DNA of 64,000 bases. Source: Ulva prolifera. Taxonomy: Eukaryota > Chlorophyta > Ulvophyceae > Ulvales > Ulvaceae. Positions 61,029-64,000 of the stretch are shown here, piece by piece. The notes below the pieces were generated by a model. It worked only from the letters and a program-made list of their open reading frames with translations. It had not been told where the DNA came from and searched no databases. The stretch's first letter is position 1. Each line of letters starts with the position of its first letter. The position numbers and the translations under genes are program-made. The stretch is from the NCBI GenBank assembly GCA_023078555.1, contig CM041198.1:5346354-5410353 (forward strand), written 5' to 3'.

Positions 61029-62916
61029 GGCGGCGGAAGCAGCAGGCGGAGGATGCGGCGAACGGCGCCGACGGCGCCGACCTCGGAGCGCCGCAGCCCG
61101 TGACGCTCGCCTTCCGCGGCGTGCGCTGCGTGCTGGCGCCGAAGGTGAAGGAGGCCGCGGCCGGCGCGGAGCCGCGCACGCTGCTCAGCGGCATCTCCGG
61201 CGTCGCGAAGCCCGGCCGTCTGCTCGCGGTGCGCGCCCGACAACGCGAAAGCTGCTGCACGAGGCTGCTGCATGCGCTGCTGCCGGACGAGTCTGTCATG
61301 GGCTCTCTCCGGCAGTGGCCGTCACTGTATGGTGCAGTGAGGATGCTGGGTCTGCGCCGATGTACATGCATGGGCCACATGCATGCTCACACAGATGGTC
61401 AAAATGGTGTGGTTGCTGAGATTGCGCGCTGTCATCGCCTGTGGGGGAAGCTCGTGCGCAGCTCGAGCGGCTCCTCTCCCACCCCCCTTGCCGCTTCTGG
61501 CACGGTGATCGCACCCCACCTTTTCGATCACCCACCACTAGCTCAAAGTTGCCTTTCAAGATGATATCGGGGGTCCACGTCCATGCAGCGTTCAGGCAGC
61601 ATGCCTGTTGCATGCACGTCCTGCTCACCCTCTGTGACATGCACACCGCCACCGACTCCGCTGATCAAGTCACGCATCCGCCACCTTCACGCATCATGTA
61701 CATCTGATGCCGTGTGCCGCGTGCTGGCCCGGCGCCGTTTGCCGAGCGCGATTCCCGCGGCCGTGCAGTTGATGGGCCCGAGCGGCAGCGGCAAGACGAC
61801 GCTCCTCAACGCGCTCGCCGGGCAGGTCCCGCGCTCGAAGCGCATGACGCTCCGCGGCGCCGTCACCCTCAACGGCGACCCCCAGGCCGCCGCCAACGTC
61901 ACCATCGGCTACGTCGCGCAGCAGGACAACTTCTACAGCCACGCCACGGTCCGCGAGACGCTCGAGATGACGGCGGCGCTGCGGCTGCCGCGCGGCACAC
62001 CCCCCGCCGCGCGCGCCGCCGCCGTCGACGACGCCCTCGCCCGCCTCGACCTCCGGGGGGTCGCGGACTCGATCGTCGGCAGCCGCAAGGCACGGGGCGT
62101 CAGCGGCGGCGAGCGCAAGCGCCTCGCGATCGCCTGCGAGCTCCTCAGCCGCCCGAGCCTGCTCTTCCTCGACGAGCCGACGACGGGCCTCGATGCCTTC
62201 CAGGCGCTGAAGGTGCGCGCGCTGTGCGTGCTGTGTGCTTCACCCTTGTGCACAGGGGCCTAGATGCTGTCGCGCATATCGCTCTCCGAACCTGCGTGCA
62301 CAACTGATAGACCACGACACTTCAATCCCTCGATGCCCCCACATGCATGGACGACCCGGCCCTGATGTGTACAGCGCGCACGGCTACCGCGTACCCTTCA
62401 TGCCCGCATCATGCCCGCGCCGGGGCAGGCACACCGCACAGGCGCAGCACGCCGTGCGAGCTCAGTCCGATACGCGCAACCCCGCCCCCCCGCACACGAC
62501 ACATCCCACCCTGTTGTTCATTGCCCTGGCCGGACTACCGGCCACTCCGATTCTGTCCATGTAACGCACGATACATCTCACACCGCGCTTCAACGGCATG
62601 CATGCGGCGCAGGTCGTCGAGGCGCTGCACGGGCTCGCGCGCGCCGGCCACACCGTCGTCGCCGCCATCCACCAGCCGCGCTCCCGCATCTTCGAGCTCT
62701 TCGACGACCTCCTGCTGCTCTCCTCCGGCACGCCCGTCTACTGCGGCGAGGCCGGCGCCGCCCTCGGCCACTTTGAGGCCCTCGGGCACCCCTGCCCGCA
62801 GCACCACAACCCTGCGGAGTTCCTCGCGGACCTTATCTCTGCGGACAACACGTCGGAGGCGTCGGAGAAGGAGTCGCGGGAGCGCCTCGAGCGCCTTGCG
62901 GCAAGCGCCCCCCCCG
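61029..62916 (+). CDS. ABCG (white/brown) half-transporter, 3' part beyond the window
   Basis: Exons 61029-61228, 61769-62212 and 62613-62916 form the nucleotide-binding domain that powers export of lipids or other hydrophobic compounds. Landmarks in order: VTLAFRGVRCVL, LLSGISGVAKPGRLLA, Walker A GPSGSGKTTLLNALAG, Q-loop VAQQDNFYSHATVRETL, signature VSGGERKRLAIA, Walker B LLFLDEPTTGLDAF, the H-loop in AAIHQPRSRIFELFDDLLLL, and HHNPAEFLADLIS, typical of ABCG. The first two introns are phase 0 and the donor at 62917 is phase 1. The transmembrane half is not found before 64000 and should follow a long intron. The true start lies in an unidentified upstream exon. Confidence 0.9.
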
Positions 62917-64000
62917 GTGCGCCCCTCCCACGCGCTCTTGAAAACTTACAAAGAGGAACAATTCCCACATGTGCATTTAAAATCACCTAGACCCATGATT
63001 ATTGTAAACACTCTTCAGGAGCAAGCCATATGCATAACGCTTTCCCTTCAAATGAAGTGTCCAATACAAACTGTAGCAAGCTGAAGATGCTTTAAGATGC
63101 GTTTCCATGCCGCTGTTCCTGACGATGTAGATGTAGCGCCTGTGGCTGCTGCCCGTGTACCCGCTTAAAGCGTTTTGTATCATGCCTCAGCCCGGACACG
63201 AGTGAACACGGCCATCGTGAAAGCTCTGGTCGCGTTCGGATATCCGGTATCCATCAACGGTCTGTCCTGATGCAGCGCATACACGGAGGCTGCATACACC
63301 GAGGCTGTGCCTCCACTGCTAGGGTCTGGCTTGCAGTTCAGCCTGGGCGCCTCTCCGCAGGCTCGTCATGTGCTCTGTGTGGCGTGTGTGCCATCATTTC
63401 TATCCCTGTCTGTTGTAGTCTCGTGCGTTCCCGTAGACACTGAACCAGATACGCATGTGATTACGTGGCGAGCGTGGTGGTGCATGCATGTCAGGTTGGT
63501 CGACATGAGGGAGGCGCCTTGCGAGAAAGGGCGTGGTGTGGGGCATGGCACCGCATGATGGGAAATTCGGGCAATGTGTTACAAGGACAAAAAGTTGGAG
63601 AGGCCGGTGGGGAAATATGCACGAATCCAGATATATATATATATGGCCGTGGCGGGGGCCGGGCAGGTCCACACCCTGATGCCGACACCCTGTGTCTGCA
63701 CCTGCATCTGTTCCTGAAAACTAAACCCCAACACAAACCCATGTGCTAGCTGGCACAGATACGCTCTTATGGTCTTGCTCAAAGTGCTTCAGCTGATGTG
63801 CCCGGCAGTCTGCGCGTCGGTGGTCTCGTACTAGCGCTGTCGCGCTGCAGGAGGGTAGGCCCTCGGGCGCAGGACGTGTTCGTTGGGAACGCGGAGCCCT
63901 CAGATGTCGCCCAGACTCGCTGGGAGTGGCGCTGTTGGTGTGGGGGTGGCAAAGGACACGGTCACCACCAGTCTTGCCTCGCGTGGTGAGGACCACGGGC
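62917..64000 (+). other. probable long intron of the ABCG gene, running off the window
   Basis: Starts at a GTGCGC donor. No membrane-helix exon was found. A short R1 repeat head lies at 63575-63600 and a TA-rich run near 63632-63643. Confidence 0.45.

Noticed and set aside
62917..62990. Stop codon shortly after the ABCG nucleotide-binding domain, suggesting a truncated transporter
   Set aside because: A good GTGCGC donor at 62917 removes this stop, so the gene more likely continues beyond the window.

Overview
The window looks like nuclear DNA of a green alga. Genes are interrupted by many introns, exons are GC-rich (heavily G/C at third codon positions), and microsatellites, homopolymer tracts and short dispersed repeats are common. 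An EARLY FLOWERING 4 (ELF4)-type protein and an RWP-RK transcription factor point to Viridiplantae. A prasinophyte or other early-branching green alga is plausible, but the species cannot be named from the sequence. No bacterial operon, rRNA, convincing tRNA or CRISPR array was seen. Gene models were built by hand from splice sites, reading phase and family motifs.

Layout. 0.8-3.3 kb (+): a UCH37/UCHL5-type deubiquitinase in about six exons. 5.2-5.5 kb (-): a short ELF4-like gene. 6.0-8.3 kb (+): a coiled-coil protein of unknown function. 9.8-12.5 kb (-): an RWP-RK transcription factor. 12.7-14.6 kb (-): a probable multi-exon gene I do not recognise. 14.6-19.4 kb: repeat-bearing DNA with no supported gene. 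19.5-34.6 kb (-): one very large gene. 34.7-49.5 kb: mostly intergenic with dispersed repeats and palindromes. 49.5-59.1 kb (-): an EndoU (XendoU-type) endoribonuclease with two long, repeat-filled introns. 61.0-62.9 kb (+): the nucleotide-binding half of an ABCG transporter that runs off the window.

The most striking object is the 15-kb gene at 19.5-34.6 kb. Its exons read without a stop from an N-terminal low-complexity region, through a family 2 cellulose synthase core (D, DxD, TED, QxxRW) and its C-terminal membrane helices, directly into a first glycoside hydrolase family 9 (GH9) domain and then a second one. The splice phases match at both domain junctions. This predicts a single polypeptide of about 2,070 residues that joins cellulose synthase to GH9 modules, which in land plants (KORRIGAN) and bacteria (BcsZ, a GH8) are separate proteins. 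Both GH9 modules have lost the usual catalytic Asp and Glu residues, so they look like pseudo-enzymes, perhaps glucan-binding or chain-guiding modules.

Two further points concern the genome as a whole. Most 5' splice sites read GTGCGY or GTACGY, with C at intron position +4. Several short mobile-like families (a 98-bp palindromic MITE and two dispersed families) are scattered through introns and intergenic DNA.
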